A DNA stretch of 64,000 nt, from positions 16,989-80,988 of the forward strand of contig NZ_NFHG01000017.1 in the NCBI RefSeq assembly GCF_002159265.1, written 5' to 3'. The notes beneath the pieces were generated by a model. It had not been told where the DNA came from and searched no databases. It saw only the letters and a program-made list of their open reading frames with translations. Below are positions 22,901 to 31,970 of the stretch, one piece after another (the first letter of the stretch is position 1; every line of letters begins with the position of its first letter). Both the position numbers and the translations under genes were made by a program. The stretch is from Flavonifractor sp. An82. GTDB lineage: Bacteria; Bacillota; Clostridia; Oscillospirales; Oscillospiraceae.

Positions 22901-24506
22901 CTCTCCCCCGCCTCATCACGACATCTACTCCATCGAGGACCTGGCCCAGCTGATCTACGACCTGAAGTGCGCCAACCGTCAGGCCCGCATCTCGGTGAAG
23001 TTGGTCAGCGAGGCGGGCGTGGGCACCATCGCCGCCGGCGTAGCCAAGGCGGGCGCTCAGGTGGTGCTGGTGTCCGGCTATGACGGCGGCACCGGCGCCG
23101 CCCCCCGCACCTCCATCCACAATGCCGGCCTGCCCTGGGAGCTGGGCCTGGCCGAGACCCATCAGACCCTGATCCAGAACGGCCTGCGCTCCCGTGTGGT
23201 GGTGGAGACCGACGGCAAGCTGATGAGCGGCCGGGACGTGACCATCGCCTGTATGCTGGGCGCCGAGGAGTTCGGCTTTGCCACCGCTCCTCTGGTGACC
23301 ATGGGCTGCGTCATGATGCGGGTGTGCAACCTGGACACCTGCCCCGTGGGCGTGGCCACCCAGAATCCGGAGCTGCGCAAGCGGTTTACCGGCAAGCCGG
23401 AATACGTGGTTAACTTCATGCGCTTTATCGCCCAGGAACTGCGGGAGCACATGGCCAAGCTGGGCGTGCGCACCGTGGAGGAGCTGGTGGGCCGCACTGA
23501 CCTGCTGGCCGTCCGCACCCCGGCGGTCAACCATCGGGCCGCCACCGTGGACCTGTCCGCCATCCTGGACAACCCCTATGTGGGTACCGATGCCAAGACC
23601 CACTTTGACCCGGCGGACGTGTACGACTTCCATCTGGAGAGCACCGTGGACCTGAAGGTGCTGGAGCGCAAGCTGGGCAGCGCCCTGACCCAGGGCGTGC
23701 CCAAACGGCTGGAGGTGGCAGTTTCCTCCACCGACCGTGCCGTGGGCACCATTCTGGGCTCCGATATTACCCGGCTCCACGGTGACAGCCTGCCCGGCGG
23801 CACCTTTACCGTCAAGTGTACCGGCGGCGGCGGCCAGTCCTTCGGCGCTTTCCTGCCCAAGGGCCTGACCCTGGAGCTGGAGGGCGACGCCAACGACTAC
23901 CTGGGCAAGGGCCTCTCCGGCGGCCGTCTGGTGGTCTATCCCCCCAAGGACAGTACCTTCGACCCGGCGGAAAACATTCTGGTGGGTAACGTGGCTCTGT
24001 ACGGCGCCACCAGCGGCCAGGCCTTCCTGAGCGGCGTGGCCGGCGAGCGGTTCTGCGTCCGCAACTCGGGCGCCACCGCCGTGGTAGAGGGCGTGGGCGA
24101 CCACGGCTGCGAATATATGACCGGCGGCCGGGTGGTGGTCCTGGGCCCCACCGGCAAGAACTTTGCCGCCGGCATGAGCGGCGGCGTGGCCTATGTGCTG
24201 GATGAGGACCGGGATCTGTACCTGCGGCTGAACAAGGCCCTGGTGTCCATGGAGCCGATCACCGAGAAGCACGACGCCGCCGAGCTGAAGGACATGATCC
24301 AGGCCCACGCCGACGCCACCGGCTCGGCCAGAGCCAAGCACATCCTGGAGCACTTTGAGGACTATCTGCCTCTGTTCAAGAAGATCCTGCCCCACGACTA
24401 TGACCGGATGCTGCGCACCATCGCCCAGTACGAGGAAAAGGGCATGAGCCGGGAGGAGGCCCAGGTGGAGGCCTTCTACGTCAACACCCACCAGAAGGGG
24501 GAATAA
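19965..24506 (+). CDS. gltB: Glutamate synthase large (alpha) subunit
   Basis: Transfers the glutamine amide to 2-oxoglutarate to form glutamate. The 1,513-residue length is normal. The class II amidotransferase nucleophile is Cys21 (HDSCGIG), so a 20-residue propeptide is likely removed. Next come the central domain and the FMN/3Fe-4S synthase domain (SYGSISREAHE; GAKPGEGGHLP; the cysteine cluster CVMMRVCNLDTCPVGVATQ), then the C-terminal Gly-rich beta-helix (GGGGQSFGAF; YMTGGRVVVLG). The stop is 2 bp before gltD. With glnA it forms the GS-GOGAT ammonium assimilation cycle. Confidence 0.97.
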   Translation: MKTEGYPPRGLYHPAFEHDSCGIGAVVDIQGKPSHRTVDDALKIVEKLEHRAGKDAEGKTGDGVGILVQISHRFFAKAAQAAGIDLPGPRDYGVGMFFFPQDTLKRSQAKKMFEVIAEKEGLAFLGWRTVPVCPDILGQKARDKMPVIEQAFVARPEDTDRGLPFDRRLYIVRRVFEQSNDNTYVPSLSSRTIVYKGMFLVGQLRKFYPDLQSKDYQSAIALVHSRFSTNTNPSWERAHPNRLMAHNGEINTIRGNVDRMLAREETMSSPLLDDQMDKVLPVVSVSGSDSAMLDNTLEFLMMAGMDLPLAVMACIPEPWMEDKAISRSKRDLYQYYATLMEPWDGPASILFSDGDVVGAVLDRNGLRPSRYYVTRDSRLILSSEVGVLDIPAGDIVEKSRLQPGRMLLVDTTQGRIIGDDELKESYAARQPYGEWLDRNLLHLKDLPIPNHRVERNTRDRLHRLQKAFGYTYEDVRNTILPMARTGAEPTAAMGTDIPLAVLDDRDQPLFSYFKQLFAQVTNPPIDAIREEIVTDTTVYVGDDGNLLEEGPDNCRVLQIHNPILTSTDMMKIKAMKQPGFQVETVSILYYKNTPLERALDHLALAVDRAWRKGANIIILSDRGVDENHVAIPSLLAVSAMEQHLIRTKKRTAVSILLESAEPREVHHFAALLGYGARAINPYLAEDTIVELIEEGLLDKDYHTAVADYNSAILHGIVKIASKMGISTLQSYQSAQIFEAIGIQREVIDKYFTNTVSRVGGIGLQEIADMVDHNHSRAYDPLGLGCDPTLDSLGSHKARSGGEDHMYNPQTLHLLQQSTRRGDYELFKQYTALVDDETRPHTLRGLLDMKYADTPLPLDEVESVDSIVHRFKTGAMSYGSISREAHECLAQAMNLLGGKSNSGEGGEEPDRLKDPARNSAIKQVASGRFGVTSEYLVSAKEIQIKMAQGAKPGEGGHLPAGKVYPWIARCRHSTPGVTLISPPPHHDIYSIEDLAQLIYDLKCANRQARISVKLVSEAGVGTIAAGVAKAGAQVVLVSGYDGGTGAAPRTSIHNAGLPWELGLAETHQTLIQNGLRSRVVVETDGKLMSGRDVTIACMLGAEEFGFATAPLVTMGCVMMRVCNLDTCPVGVATQNPELRKRFTGKPEYVVNFMRFIAQELREHMAKLGVRTVEELVGRTDLLAVRTPAVNHRAATVDLSAILDNPYVGTDAKTHFDPADVYDFHLESTVDLKVLERKLGSALTQGVPKRLEVAVSSTDRAVGTILGSDITRLHGDSLPGGTFTVKCTGGGGQSFGAFLPKGLTLELEGDANDYLGKGLSGGRLVVYPPKDSTFDPAENILVGNVALYGATSGQAFLSGVAGERFCVRNSGATAVVEGVGDHGCEYMTGGRVVVLGPTGKNFAAGMSGGVAYVLDEDRDLYLRLNKALVSMEPITEKHDAAELKDMIQAHADATGSARAKHILEHFEDYLPLFKKILPHDYDRMLRTIAQYEEKGMSREEAQVEAFYVNTHQKGE

Positions 24507-24508
24507 CC

Positions 24509-25966
24509 ATGGGAAAGCCCACTGGATTTTTGGAATATCAGCGCAAGGGGAATCCCTGTGAATCCCCTCTGGAGCGCATCAAGCATTATAACGAGTTTCA
24601 CCCCCGACTCAGCCGGGATGACCGCCGCCGGCAGGGGGCTCGCTGCATGGAGTGCGGTGTCCCCTTCTGCCAGTCGGGCGCGGTATTGAACGGCATGGTG
24701 TCCGGCTGTCCTCTCCACAATCTGATCCCCGAGTGGAACGACCTGGTGTACACCGGCAACTTCACCCATGCCCTGGAGCGGCTGCTTAAGACCAACAACT
24801 TCCCCGAGTTCACCGGTCGGGTATGTCCCGCCCTGTGCGAGGCGGCCTGTACCTGCGGCCTCCACGGGGACCCAGTCACTGTCAAGGATAATGAACTGGG
24901 CATCATTGAGGACGCCTGGGAGCGGGGGCTCATGGGCCCCTGTCCCCCCAAGGCCCGCACCGGCAAGAAGGTGGCGGTGGTGGGCTCCGGCCCCTCCGGC
25001 CTGGCCTGCGCCGACCAGCTCAACCACCGGGGCCACTCCGTTACCGTCTTCGAGCGGGAGGATCGCCCCGGCGGCCTGCTGATGTACGGCATTCCCAACA
25101 TGAAGCTGGAGAAGTCCGTGGTCCAGCGCCGGGTGGACAAGATGACCGCCGAGGGCGTGGAGTTCCGCACCGGCGCCGATGTAGGCAAGGAGCTCACCCC
25201 GGAGCAGCTACGGCGGGACTTTGACGCAGTGGTGCTGTGCTGCGGCGCCGCCCAGCCCCGGGACCTGGCGGTCCCCGGGCGGGAGCTGGACGGGGTGTGG
25301 TTCGCCGTGGACTTTCTGAAGGAGACTACCCGTTCCCTGCTGGACTCCGGTCTGGCCGAGGGCACCTATCCCTCCGCCAAGGGCAAGCACGTGGTCATCG
25401 TGGGCGGCGGCGACACCGGCAACGACTGCGTGGGCACCTGCATCCGCCACGGCTGCGCCAGCGTGACCCAGCTGGAGATGATGCCCAAGGCCCCTGACCA
25501 GCGGACCGAAAACAACCCCTGGCCGGAGTGGCCAAGGGTCTGTAAGACCGATTACGGCCAGGAGGAGGCCATTGCCTGCTTCGGCCACGATCCCCGGGTC
25601 TATGAGACCACCGTGGCCGAGCTATTGGGAGATGAGCAGGGCAAGCTGAAGGCGGTCAAGACCGTCCGGCTGGGCCCGGACCACCAGCCCATCCCCGGCA
25701 CGGAAGAGGTGCTGGACTGTGAACTGCTCCTCATTGCCGCCGGCTTTCTGGGCCCCCAGGACTACGTGCCCCAGGTGTTCGGTCTGGAACGCACCCCCCG
25801 CTCCTGCGTCAAGACAGCGGAAGGCGGTTACGCCACCGGCGTGCCCGGCGTCTTTGCCGCCGGCGATATGCGCCGTGGCCAGTCCCTGGTGGTGTGGGCC
25901 ATCCGGGAGGGCCGTGAGGCCGCCCGCGAGGTGGACCAGTACCTGATGGGATACACCAATCTATAA
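24509..25966 (+). CDS. gltD: Glutamate synthase small (beta) subunit
   Basis: The NADPH-oxidising partner that feeds electrons through FAD and 4Fe-4S clusters to GltB. The 485-residue protein shows the N-terminal cysteines ([10 protein letters not shown], then [11 protein letters not shown] and [12 protein letters not shown]), an FAD-binding [13 protein letters not shown], the NADPH-binding [11 protein letters not shown], and the C-terminal FAD signature [19 protein letters not shown]. It is translationally close to gltB and followed by a bidirectional terminator. Confidence 0.97.
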   Translation: MGKPTGFLEYQRKGNPCESPLERIKHYNEFHPRLSRDDRRRQGARCMECGVPFCQSGAVLNGMVSGCPLHNLIPEWNDLVYTGNFTHALERLLKTNNFPEFTGRVCPALCEAACTCGLHGDPVTVKDNELGIIEDAWERGLMGPCPPKARTGKKVAVVGSGPSGLACADQLNHRGHSVTVFEREDRPGGLLMYGIPNMKLEKSVVQRRVDKMTAEGVEFRTGADVGKELTPEQLRRDFDAVVLCCGAAQPRDLAVPGRELDGVWFAVDFLKETTRSLLDSGLAEGTYPSAKGKHVVIVGGGDTGNDCVGTCIRHGCASVTQLEMMPKAPDQRTENNPWPEWPRVCKTDYGQEEAIACFGHDPRVYETTVAELLGDEQGKLKAVKTVRLGPDHQPIPGTEEVLDCELLLIAAGFLGPQDYVPQVFGLERTPRSCVKTAEGGYATGVPGVFAAGDMRRGQSLVVWAIREGREAAREVDQYLMGYTNL

Positions 25967-26004
25967 GAAAAGCCCCCCGGCTTCCTTGCCGGGGGGCTTT
26001 TCTT
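25967..26004. terminator. Bidirectional terminator between gltD and the hemolysin III gene
   Basis: A 14-bp stem (AAAAGCCCCCCGGC pairing with GCCGGGGGGCTTTT) has A residues on the left and TTTTCTTTC on the right, so it ends the convergent gltD and PAQR-family transcripts. Confidence 0.95.
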
Positions 26005-26011
26005 TCTTCTT

Positions 26012-26761
26012 TTACAGTGTGGCGATCACCTGATACATCAGCATGAAATGGAACAGGGAGCCTGCCAGGATGAACACATGGAAAATCTCATGGCAGCCGA
26101 ACTTGGCGTTGTTGCGGCCGGGCCACTTGACGGCGTAGAGTACGCCGCCGATGGTGTAGAGGATGCCGCCGCCCAGCACCCAGAACATACCCGCGGCGGG
26201 GAGCACCTGCATCAGGGGCACCAGAGCGGTAACGGCCAGCCAGCCCATGGCGATATAAATACCGGCGGTGAGCCAGCGGGGAGCGGAGAGCCACACCAGG
26301 GTGAGTACCAGGCCGGCCACTGCCAGACCCCAGATCACCCCGAAGAGGCCCCAGCCCCAGGCGCCCACTTCCCGCAGCGCCACCAGGCACACAGGGGTGT
26401 AGCTGCCGGCGATGAGGAAGTAGATGGAAGCGTGGTCATACTTGCGCAGCGCAATGCGCCCGGCCACGCTGGTGTTGATGCAGTGGTACAGGGTGCTGGC
26501 AGTATACAGGCACACCATGCTGACCCCGTAGATCAGGAAGGAGGCCAGATGCCACACGCTCAGCCCCTCCAGCAGGCAGCGGGCCACCAGAAGCACCGTG
26601 CCCACCGCAGCCAGCGCTGCACCCACACCGTGGGTAATGGCTGACCAGGGCCGCAGACCGTCATAGGGGTCCCGCTTCTGTTTGACCTTTTTGGCCGGGC
26701 GGGCCTTGGGATGATAGTAAAGGGCGGAAGGATTGCCTCTTAAAATGTTTTCCTGATTCAT
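26012..26761 (-). CDS. Hemolysin III / PAQR family membrane protein
   Basis: A 249-residue integral membrane protein of the HlyIII (YqfA-like, PAQR) family. Seven hydrophobic helices follow a basic head. Conserved family residues are visible: the first-helix S/H region ([13 protein letters not shown]), [24 protein letters not shown], and the last-helix [16 protein letters not shown] with the histidines that bind zinc in homologues. The role in bacteria is not established; the hemolysin name is historical. It is transcribed alone from its own promoter. Confidence 0.88.
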   Translation of the reverse strand: MNQENILRGNPSALYYHPKARPAKKVKQKRDPYDGLRPWSAITHGVGAALAAVGTVLLVARCLLEGLSVWHLASFLIYGVSMVCLYTASTLYHCINTSVAGRIALRKYDHASIYFLIAGSYTPVCLVALREVGAWGWGLFGVIWGLAVAGLVLTLVWLSAPRWLTAGIYIAMGWLAVTALVPLMQVLPAAGMFWVLGGGILYTIGGVLYAVKWPGRNNAKFGCHEIFHVFILAGSLFHFMLMYQVIATL

Positions 26762-26814
26762 GATATCACCTGACGATTCAAAACAGTGGTTTCTCGTTTC
26801 TCATCTTCTTCTAT

Positions 26815-26844
26815 AGTATAGTCTCAACCGTATTATGTTGTCAA
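26815..26844 (-). promoter_or_regulatory. Sigma-A promoter for the hemolysin III gene
   Basis: On the minus strand, TTGACA (26844-26839), an 18-bp spacer and TATACT (26820-26815) lie in the AT-rich gap at 26762-26945. Confidence 0.82.
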
Positions 26845-26945
26845 TATAAAAAGATAATATAATTTTAAATATTATATTACATTTTCTGTGAAAGATGCGG
26901 CCACCCTCTCAGTATGCCCGGCTATTTCATTTTCATGTAAACGCG

Positions 26946-26983
26946 GAGACCGGCGCACCGTATTTATGCGGTACGCCGGTCTC
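26946..26983 (-). terminator. Hairpin ending the Gld-like ABC operon
   Basis: GAGACCGGCG-ACCG and its complement form a 15-bp stem with one mismatch around an 8-nt loop. The T-run in the minus direction is weak (CGCGTTTAC), so termination efficiency is uncertain. Confidence 0.6.
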
Positions 26984-27013
26984 TGGAGAAAGGAAAGATG
27001 GAAGAAAGCGTTT

Positions 27014-28453
27014 TTACTCCTCTGTAAAGAGGCTGTCCAGCGCGTCCGTCAGGGTGGTGACCGCGCTGCGGTCCACCAGTCTGGGCGTACCGCCGTTAAA
27101 GACGGCCAGACAGGAACTGGTATCGTAGGCGTACAGTTCCAGGGTCAGCTCGGTAAAGTAGGTGCTGTCCCGGTAAATGGTAAAGCTGGCCAGCAGCTCC
27201 CCCTGATTTTCGCCGCCGGCATCGCCGGTGGCAGTCAGAGCGTCAATAGCATTCAGCAGACTTTCCACACTGGTGTTATCCATTTCCGTACCGTTCCAGG
27301 TGTAGAGGGGCACCGTCTCCGTCACCGTATCCCCGCCGTCGGCGGTGGTCTCCTCTTCCTGTTCGTCAAAGGAGATGGTGTTTGTGGTGCCGTCAACGGT
27401 CACTTCCAGCCGATCCACGGTATTCCAGTCCACGCTGCAGATCTCCGCCGGGCGCAGAGAGGAATAAGAGGTATAGCGCAGGCTGTCCGCCGTGTCGCTG
27501 TTGATCAGATAGACCATACGGGAGTCCGCCAGCCGTGCATAGGTTCCCTCATCGGTATCATTGCCCAGGTAGAGGACAAAGGTCTGAGGCTCGGCTTCGG
27601 TGTCGCTCTCCTCCTCGTCGTCCTCACTGCTGGAGGGCTCATAGGTGAGCACAACCTTGACGGCGGAGCTTTCCTCCAGGCCCCAGGCCGCCAGCTCCTG
27701 GTCGTCGGCGTCATAATTCACGCAGGAGATCCAGGTCAGACCGGTCACACTGGCCGTCAGCGAGGTCACCTTGCCGGTGTCCAGAGCCAGCTGTGTGCCG
27801 TCCTCCTGCTCCAGGAACCAGTGTGCGCTGCTGTCGTAGTAGAGGCTCTCACTGTCCTCCACATAGGACACACTGATGCTGCCGCCGGGCTGGGTCACGG
27901 ACAGGCCGGTCACCGTACCGAACATGGGCAGGCTCTCCATCTGGACCATGTCGTACAGACCCAGGGAGAAGGCGTCCCCCAGGGAGGAATCCACCATATA
28001 GACCTTGGACTCGTCCCCATTGTACAGCAGATAGTACTCCTGAGACACCTCGTTCTGGTCCCCCACAGCAAAGGTATAGGCGGTGCCGTCGGCATCGGTG
28101 GCGGTAACAGTCAGGGCCGGTTCATCCAGCCCGTAGTCGGCCAGCTCTCCCGGCTCATCCAGCACCCGGCTGGCAGTCAGGCCGGACAGGACGCTGGTCA
28201 TATTCTCGGGCACGCTCTGATCCAAAGGAAAGACATCGTCGTCAGCATAGCTCCAGCTGTCGTCCTCCTTCACCAGCGCCAGTGTGGCGCCTTCATAGGT
28301 CCATTCCAGCCGGGAGGCCTCCTCCGGCGCCGCCAGGGCCACGCCTTCCTCCTCTTCGGTGGGTTCGGCGTAAACGGTGCGGGCCACAACATATCCCGCG
28401 CCCAGCACCACCAGGGCACAGCACAGGATGATCAGTTTTTTCCCTCGGTTCAT
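27014..28453 (-). CDS. DUF4340 domain-containing lipidless exported protein
   Basis: A 479-residue protein with an N-terminal hydrophobic segment (residues 5-25, KLIILCCALVVLGAGYVVA) and a large acidic extracytoplasmic part. The repeated strand pattern, with D-x-Y-x-L-D-P-like segments (ADYGLDEPALTVTATDADG; VGDQNEVSQEYYLLY), is that of DUF4340, a family regularly encoded with Gld-type ABC exporters. It is the last gene of the four-gene unit and its start overlaps the previous stop (TGATG). It is presumably an accessory outside the membrane; the substrate is unknown. A run of Glu/Asp near residue 330 is striking. Confidence 0.8.
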   Translation of the reverse strand: MNRGKKLIILCCALVVLGAGYVVARTVYAEPTEEEEGVALAAPEEASRLEWTYEGATLALVKEDDSWSYADDDVFPLDQSVPENMTSVLSGLTASRVLDEPGELADYGLDEPALTVTATDADGTAYTFAVGDQNEVSQEYYLLYNGDESKVYMVDSSLGDAFSLGLYDMVQMESLPMFGTVTGLSVTQPGGSISVSYVEDSESLYYDSSAHWFLEQEDGTQLALDTGKVTSLTASVTGLTWISCVNYDADDQELAAWGLEESSAVKVVLTYEPSSSEDDEEESDTEAEPQTFVLYLGNDTDEGTYARLADSRMVYLINSDTADSLRYTSYSSLRPAEICSVDWNTVDRLEVTVDGTTNTISFDEQEEETTADGGDTVTETVPLYTWNGTEMDNTSVESLLNAIDALTATGDAGGENQGELLASFTIYRDSTYFTELTLELYAYDTSSCLAVFNGGTPRLVDRSAVTTLTDALDSLFTEE

Positions 28454-29901
28454 CAGCGTCTCCTCCTTCGGATGGTCACCACAGCGCCGCACGCCAGGAA
28501 GGCCAGAGGCACCACAGCCACCAGGATCAGGCTCCAGGTGGAGGCGGTGGAGGAAGGCACCGTCAGATACTCCGTGGACAGGTCCTTGGCACGGATGGAG
28601 ATGGCGCTCTCCCGCTGGCACATCCAGTCCAGCGCGTTGAGGAACAGGTCGTTGTTGGCCCCCGCCACCCGCATGTTGTTGTCGCTGTCAAACATGTAGC
28701 TGGTGGTGAGCCATACGATGCCGGTCTGGCCCCCTTCCACCTCCTCAGTGATGGCCACACCCAGGGCAAAGGGACCGTCGGTGTCTCCCTCCTCCTTGTC
28801 GAAGGTGGTGATGTTGTAGCCATCCGCCTTGGCATAGGCCGAATCGGAGGTGGTGAGCAGCTGGGTCACCGTCAGGCCGTCCCGCAGCTCGTCGGAGACC
28901 GTGATCCCCTGCGCCACAGGCATGAGGATATAATAGCCATCCATCAGAGGCTGGGTAATATCGTGGCTGTTGATGTCGGGCAGCAGGTAATAGTTATACC
29001 CCCGCATATGATGGTCGCTGTCACCCTCCAGTACAATGCCGTCCATCAGGGCGGTTCCATAGTACTCCATCAGCTCCGCCAGATTGGGCATGTCCGTATC
29101 GGTGTAGTCGGTGACCAGCAGCAGCTTGCCGCCCCCCTGGAGATAGGTCAGCAGCGCGTCCTTCTCGTCAGAGGAGATATCCCGCTGGGGCGGGTAGAGG
29201 ATAATAGCGTCTGCATCTTCGGGAACGTCCTCCCCGTTGACCAGGGACAGCTCCTCCAACAGCAAGTTTTCGTCCTCGGCTCCCTCGCTCAGCTCGCTGG
29301 GCAGGTCGCTCTCGCCGTGTCCGGTGAGGGTGTACACCGTGGGCAGATCCTCATTGGTCACATAGTCGATGGCGGAGGTCAGCTCGCTCTCACCGGCAAA
29401 CTGGGTAGAGGTGGTGCCGTTGGTATAGTAAGAGGAGTAGTCGGTCACATAGATATCATAATAGCTGATATACCGGCTCCGGTCCCCGCACACCACGATG
29501 AGGGAGTTGTTGTATAGAGTGGCATCGGTATACTGCTGGGCAAAGCTGGGGTAGACCACCGGGTCCTTCTCCACCACGTCCAGGTGCTTGGACAGACTCT
29601 TGTACCGCTCCAGCAGCTGCTCCATGGTGGAGTCCTGGCTGCCGTCCTGGACGATCCAGTATACCGTCACATCCTCCTCCAGCCCGGCTACCAGCTGCTC
29701 GGTCTGGCTGGACAGGGAGTACAGACCGGTATCGGTCAGGTCCACCTTGGTCCAGGAGGCGGGCAGAGCGCCCACCATCAGATTGAGGGCCACCGCAATG
29801 GCAATGACAATGGCGGCGGCGGCCAGACTGTAGCCGCCCGCCCGAAAGGCCCGGCTGCGGAAGGAATTCCGGGCCCCGCTCCAGTCGATCTTCCGCTTCA
29901 T
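28453..29901 (-). CDS. GldG-like ABC transporter auxiliary protein
   Basis: A 482-residue protein with one N-terminal membrane segment (about 22-48) and one at the C-terminus (WSLILVAVVPLAFLACGAVVTI), ending in Arg residues. The extracytoplasmic part resembles the GldG / DUF4350-like domain: after the anchor, KVDLTDTGLYSLSSQTEQLVAGL is the family hallmark. The ATG at 29901 overlaps the upstream stop and has GGAGG 8 nt away; a GTG at 29910 is the alternative. It is coupled to the permease before it and the DUF4340 gene after it. In Bacteroidetes, GldG belongs to the gliding/secretion ABC complex. In Firmicutes the role is unknown. Confidence 0.85.
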   Translation of the reverse strand: MKRKIDWSGARNSFRSRAFRAGGYSLAAAAIVIAIAVALNLMVGALPASWTKVDLTDTGLYSLSSQTEQLVAGLEEDVTVYWIVQDGSQDSTMEQLLERYKSLSKHLDVVEKDPVVYPSFAQQYTDATLYNNSLIVVCGDRSRYISYYDIYVTDYSSYYTNGTTSTQFAGESELTSAIDYVTNEDLPTVYTLTGHGESDLPSELSEGAEDENLLLEELSLVNGEDVPEDADAIILYPPQRDISSDEKDALLTYLQGGGKLLLVTDYTDTDMPNLAELMEYYGTALMDGIVLEGDSDHHMRGYNYYLLPDINSHDITQPLMDGYYILMPVAQGITVSDELRDGLTVTQLLTTSDSAYAKADGYNITTFDKEEGDTDGPFALGVAITEEVEGGQTGIVWLTTSYMFDSDNNMRVAGANNDLFLNALDWMCQRESAISIRAKDLSTEYLTVPSSTASTWSLILVAVVPLAFLACGAVVTIRRRRR

Positions 29902-30764
29902 CAGCTCCACCTCCGTTTCTCCATGGACTGTACCGCCAGAAACAGCGCCACAGCAATGACAGACAGGAAGTAAAGCGATGCGGTCAGATCAAACACTCCG
30001 TCTGCAAAGGCATAAAACCGCTCAAAGACCGACAGCCCGTCCACCAGGTTGCTGAACAGGTTGGAAAAAGAATCGGGTACCAGCAGGTAGGCCACAAACA
30101 GGGCAACCTCCCCCGCAATGGCCACCACCAGCGCCGCGGGAGTGGACCGGGTAAAGATCCGCACCAGTCCGGCGACCACCAGCACCGTTACCAGCAGGGC
30201 GGCCAGGGAAGCTCCGGTGGAGTCGGGTACCATAGAGGACAAGTCAGACATGAAGTAGAGCAGCAGCATTACGCCGAAGCACAAACCGGCGGCCACCGCC
30301 TGATTCTCCGTCAGGGAGGAGATAAACAGCCCGATGGCGGCCAGGGCGGCAGACAGCAGGAAGAAGCCTGCCAGAGTCCCGTAGGCGGTAGGGAGAAATA
30401 CGCTGCCGAAGTTGGACAGCAGCAGGGGATAGAGCCCCATGATCACGCAGGGGATGGCCACCACGGTGAGCATGGCCAGGTACTTGCCCAGCACTACCCG
30501 GGTCATACCCAGGGGCAGGGCGTAGAGCAGCTGGTCGGTCTTCTGCCGCCGTTCCTCCGCAATCACCCGCATGGTCAAAATGGGGATGGCAATAAGGAAA
30601 ATGATGGTCATGGCCTGCAATACATATTCAAAGTTGGGATAGCCGGCGTCCAGGTTGTACACCATGGTATAGATGCCGGCAAAGACCAGCAGAAAGGCAA
30701 TAAACACATAGGCAGTCATGCCCTGAAAGTAGGAGCGCAGCTCCCGCCGATAGATGGCTGTCAC
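29901..30764 (-). CDS. ABC-2 type transporter permease (GldF/NosY-like)
   Basis: A 287-residue membrane protein with six hydrophobic helices. It begins with the typical RRELRSYFQGMTAYVFIAFLL, and its conserved cytoplasmic loop reads TMRVIAEERRQKTDQLLYALP, the family feature that contacts the ATPase. It starts at GTG (30764), overlapping the ATPase stop as GTGA, and ends overlapping the next start. With the downstream GldG-like and DUF4340 proteins it forms a membrane exporter of unknown cargo. Confidence 0.9.
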   Translation of the reverse strand: MTAIYRRELRSYFQGMTAYVFIAFLLVFAGIYTMVYNLDAGYPNFEYVLQAMTIIFLIAIPILTMRVIAEERRQKTDQLLYALPLGMTRVVLGKYLAMLTVVAIPCVIMGLYPLLLSNFGSVFLPTAYGTLAGFFLLSAALAAIGLFISSLTENQAVAAGLCFGVMLLLYFMSDLSSMVPDSTGASLAALLVTVLVVAGLVRIFTRSTPAALVVAIAGEVALFVAYLLVPDSFSNLFSNLVDGLSVFERFYAFADGVFDLTASLYFLSVIAVALFLAVQSMEKRRWS

Positions 30765-31780
30765 GGCTCCTCACCCCCCTCTTCTTCCGGCTCACTCTCC
30801 GGCAGGTCCTGGGCGTCGTCCGCTTGCTCCTGGGACACCTGCTCCGCCCCGTCGGCGGCGGTGAGCTCCAGGAATACGTCCTCCAGACTGGCCTTCTTCC
30901 GGTCCATTCGGAGGATAGGCAGCCCCGCCCCCGCGCAGGCGTAGAATACCCGCTCGCTCACCTCGTCGGTGGCCTCGGTCTCCAGGGAGACCTGAATCCT
31001 TCCCTCCTCGTCGGGGCGGCAGGTCAGAGAGGCTACACCCTCCAGCGCAGCCAGCGCATCTCGGGCCGCCTCTTCTCCGCCCTTGAGGGTCAGCTCCAGG
31101 GTGGTAGCCCCGGCGAAGAGCTTTTCCAGGTTGTCCGGGGTATCGCTGGCCACCAGCTTACCCTTGGACAGGATCATGATCTGGCCGCACACCGCCCGCA
31201 CCTCGGACAGGATGTGGCTGCTGAGGATGACGGTGTGCTCCTTGCCCAGCTCCTGGATCAGATCCCGGATCTCAATGATCTGAATGGGGTCCAGACCCAC
31301 CGTGGGTTCGTCCAGGATAATGACATGGGGGTCCCCCAGCAGGGCCTGGGCAATGCCCACCCGCTGCTTGTAGCCCTTGGACAGGTTTTTGATCAGCCGG
31401 TCCCGGACGCCGCCGATCTGGGTCACCTCCATGGCCCGGTCCAGCTGGGCGCCCCGGGCCTTCCGGTCCACATCCTTGGCCTGAGCCACAAACTCCAGGT
31501 ATTCCCGGGGCGTCATATCCGGGTAGACCGGCGGCTGCTCCGGCAGATAGCCGATGAGGGCCTTGGCCTTGGCCGGCTCCTCAAAGATATCATAGCCGTC
31601 AATGCGGACAGTCCCCTCCGTGGCCGCCAGGCAGCCCGTCATGATGTTCATGGTGGTGGACTTGCCCGCACCGTTGGGCCCCAGGAAGCCGTAGATCTGT
31701 CCCGGTTCCACCGTCAGATTCAGGTCGGACAATGCCGTATGGCTGCCGTACCGCTTGGTGAGATGGTCGATCTCAATCAA
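30761..31780 (-). CDS. ABC transporter ATP-binding protein (GldA/NosF-like)
   Basis: A 339-residue ATPase. Walker A is GPNGAGKST, the signature is LSKGYKQR, Walker B is VIILDEPTVGLDP and the switch histidine lies in SSHILSEV. After the nucleotide-binding domain, about 110 residues form the C-terminal regulatory part common in drug/export ATPases, ending in an acidic tail (ESEPEEEGGEEP). The start is TTG at 31780 with GGAGGG upstream. It is the first gene of the four-gene export operon. Confidence 0.92.
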   Translation of the reverse strand: MIEIDHLTKRYGSHTALSDLNLTVEPGQIYGFLGPNGAGKSTTMNIMTGCLAATEGTVRIDGYDIFEEPAKAKALIGYLPEQPPVYPDMTPREYLEFVAQAKDVDRKARGAQLDRAMEVTQIGGVRDRLIKNLSKGYKQRVGIAQALLGDPHVIILDEPTVGLDPIQIIEIRDLIQELGKEHTVILSSHILSEVRAVCGQIMILSKGKLVASDTPDNLEKLFAGATTLELTLKGGEEAARDALAALEGVASLTCRPDEEGRIQVSLETEATDEVSERVFYACAGAGLPILRMDRKKASLEDVFLELTAADGAEQVSQEQADDAQDLPESEPEEEGGEEP

Positions 31781-31970
31781 ATGCGTTCCCTCCTTACGCG
31801 TACCGCGGTAACACGGACGCTGCCCCCAATTATAGGGTGCTTACTTAAAAGCAATCTGAAAAAGACTGGGGCAAGGGGAAAAATTTGCAGTTTGTTCAAA
31901 AACAAGCCATATTTCTGGCACAGCTGCCCATTACACTGGAGTCACTTTGCAGACAGAGGTGGACACAGCA

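Noticed and set aside
19707..24491. A 1,594-codon open frame on the minus strand opposite gltB
   Set aside because: It is a GC-rich shadow of gltB. The product is an unbroken Gly/His/Val/Leu-rich string with no motifs, and gltB on the plus strand is unmistakable.
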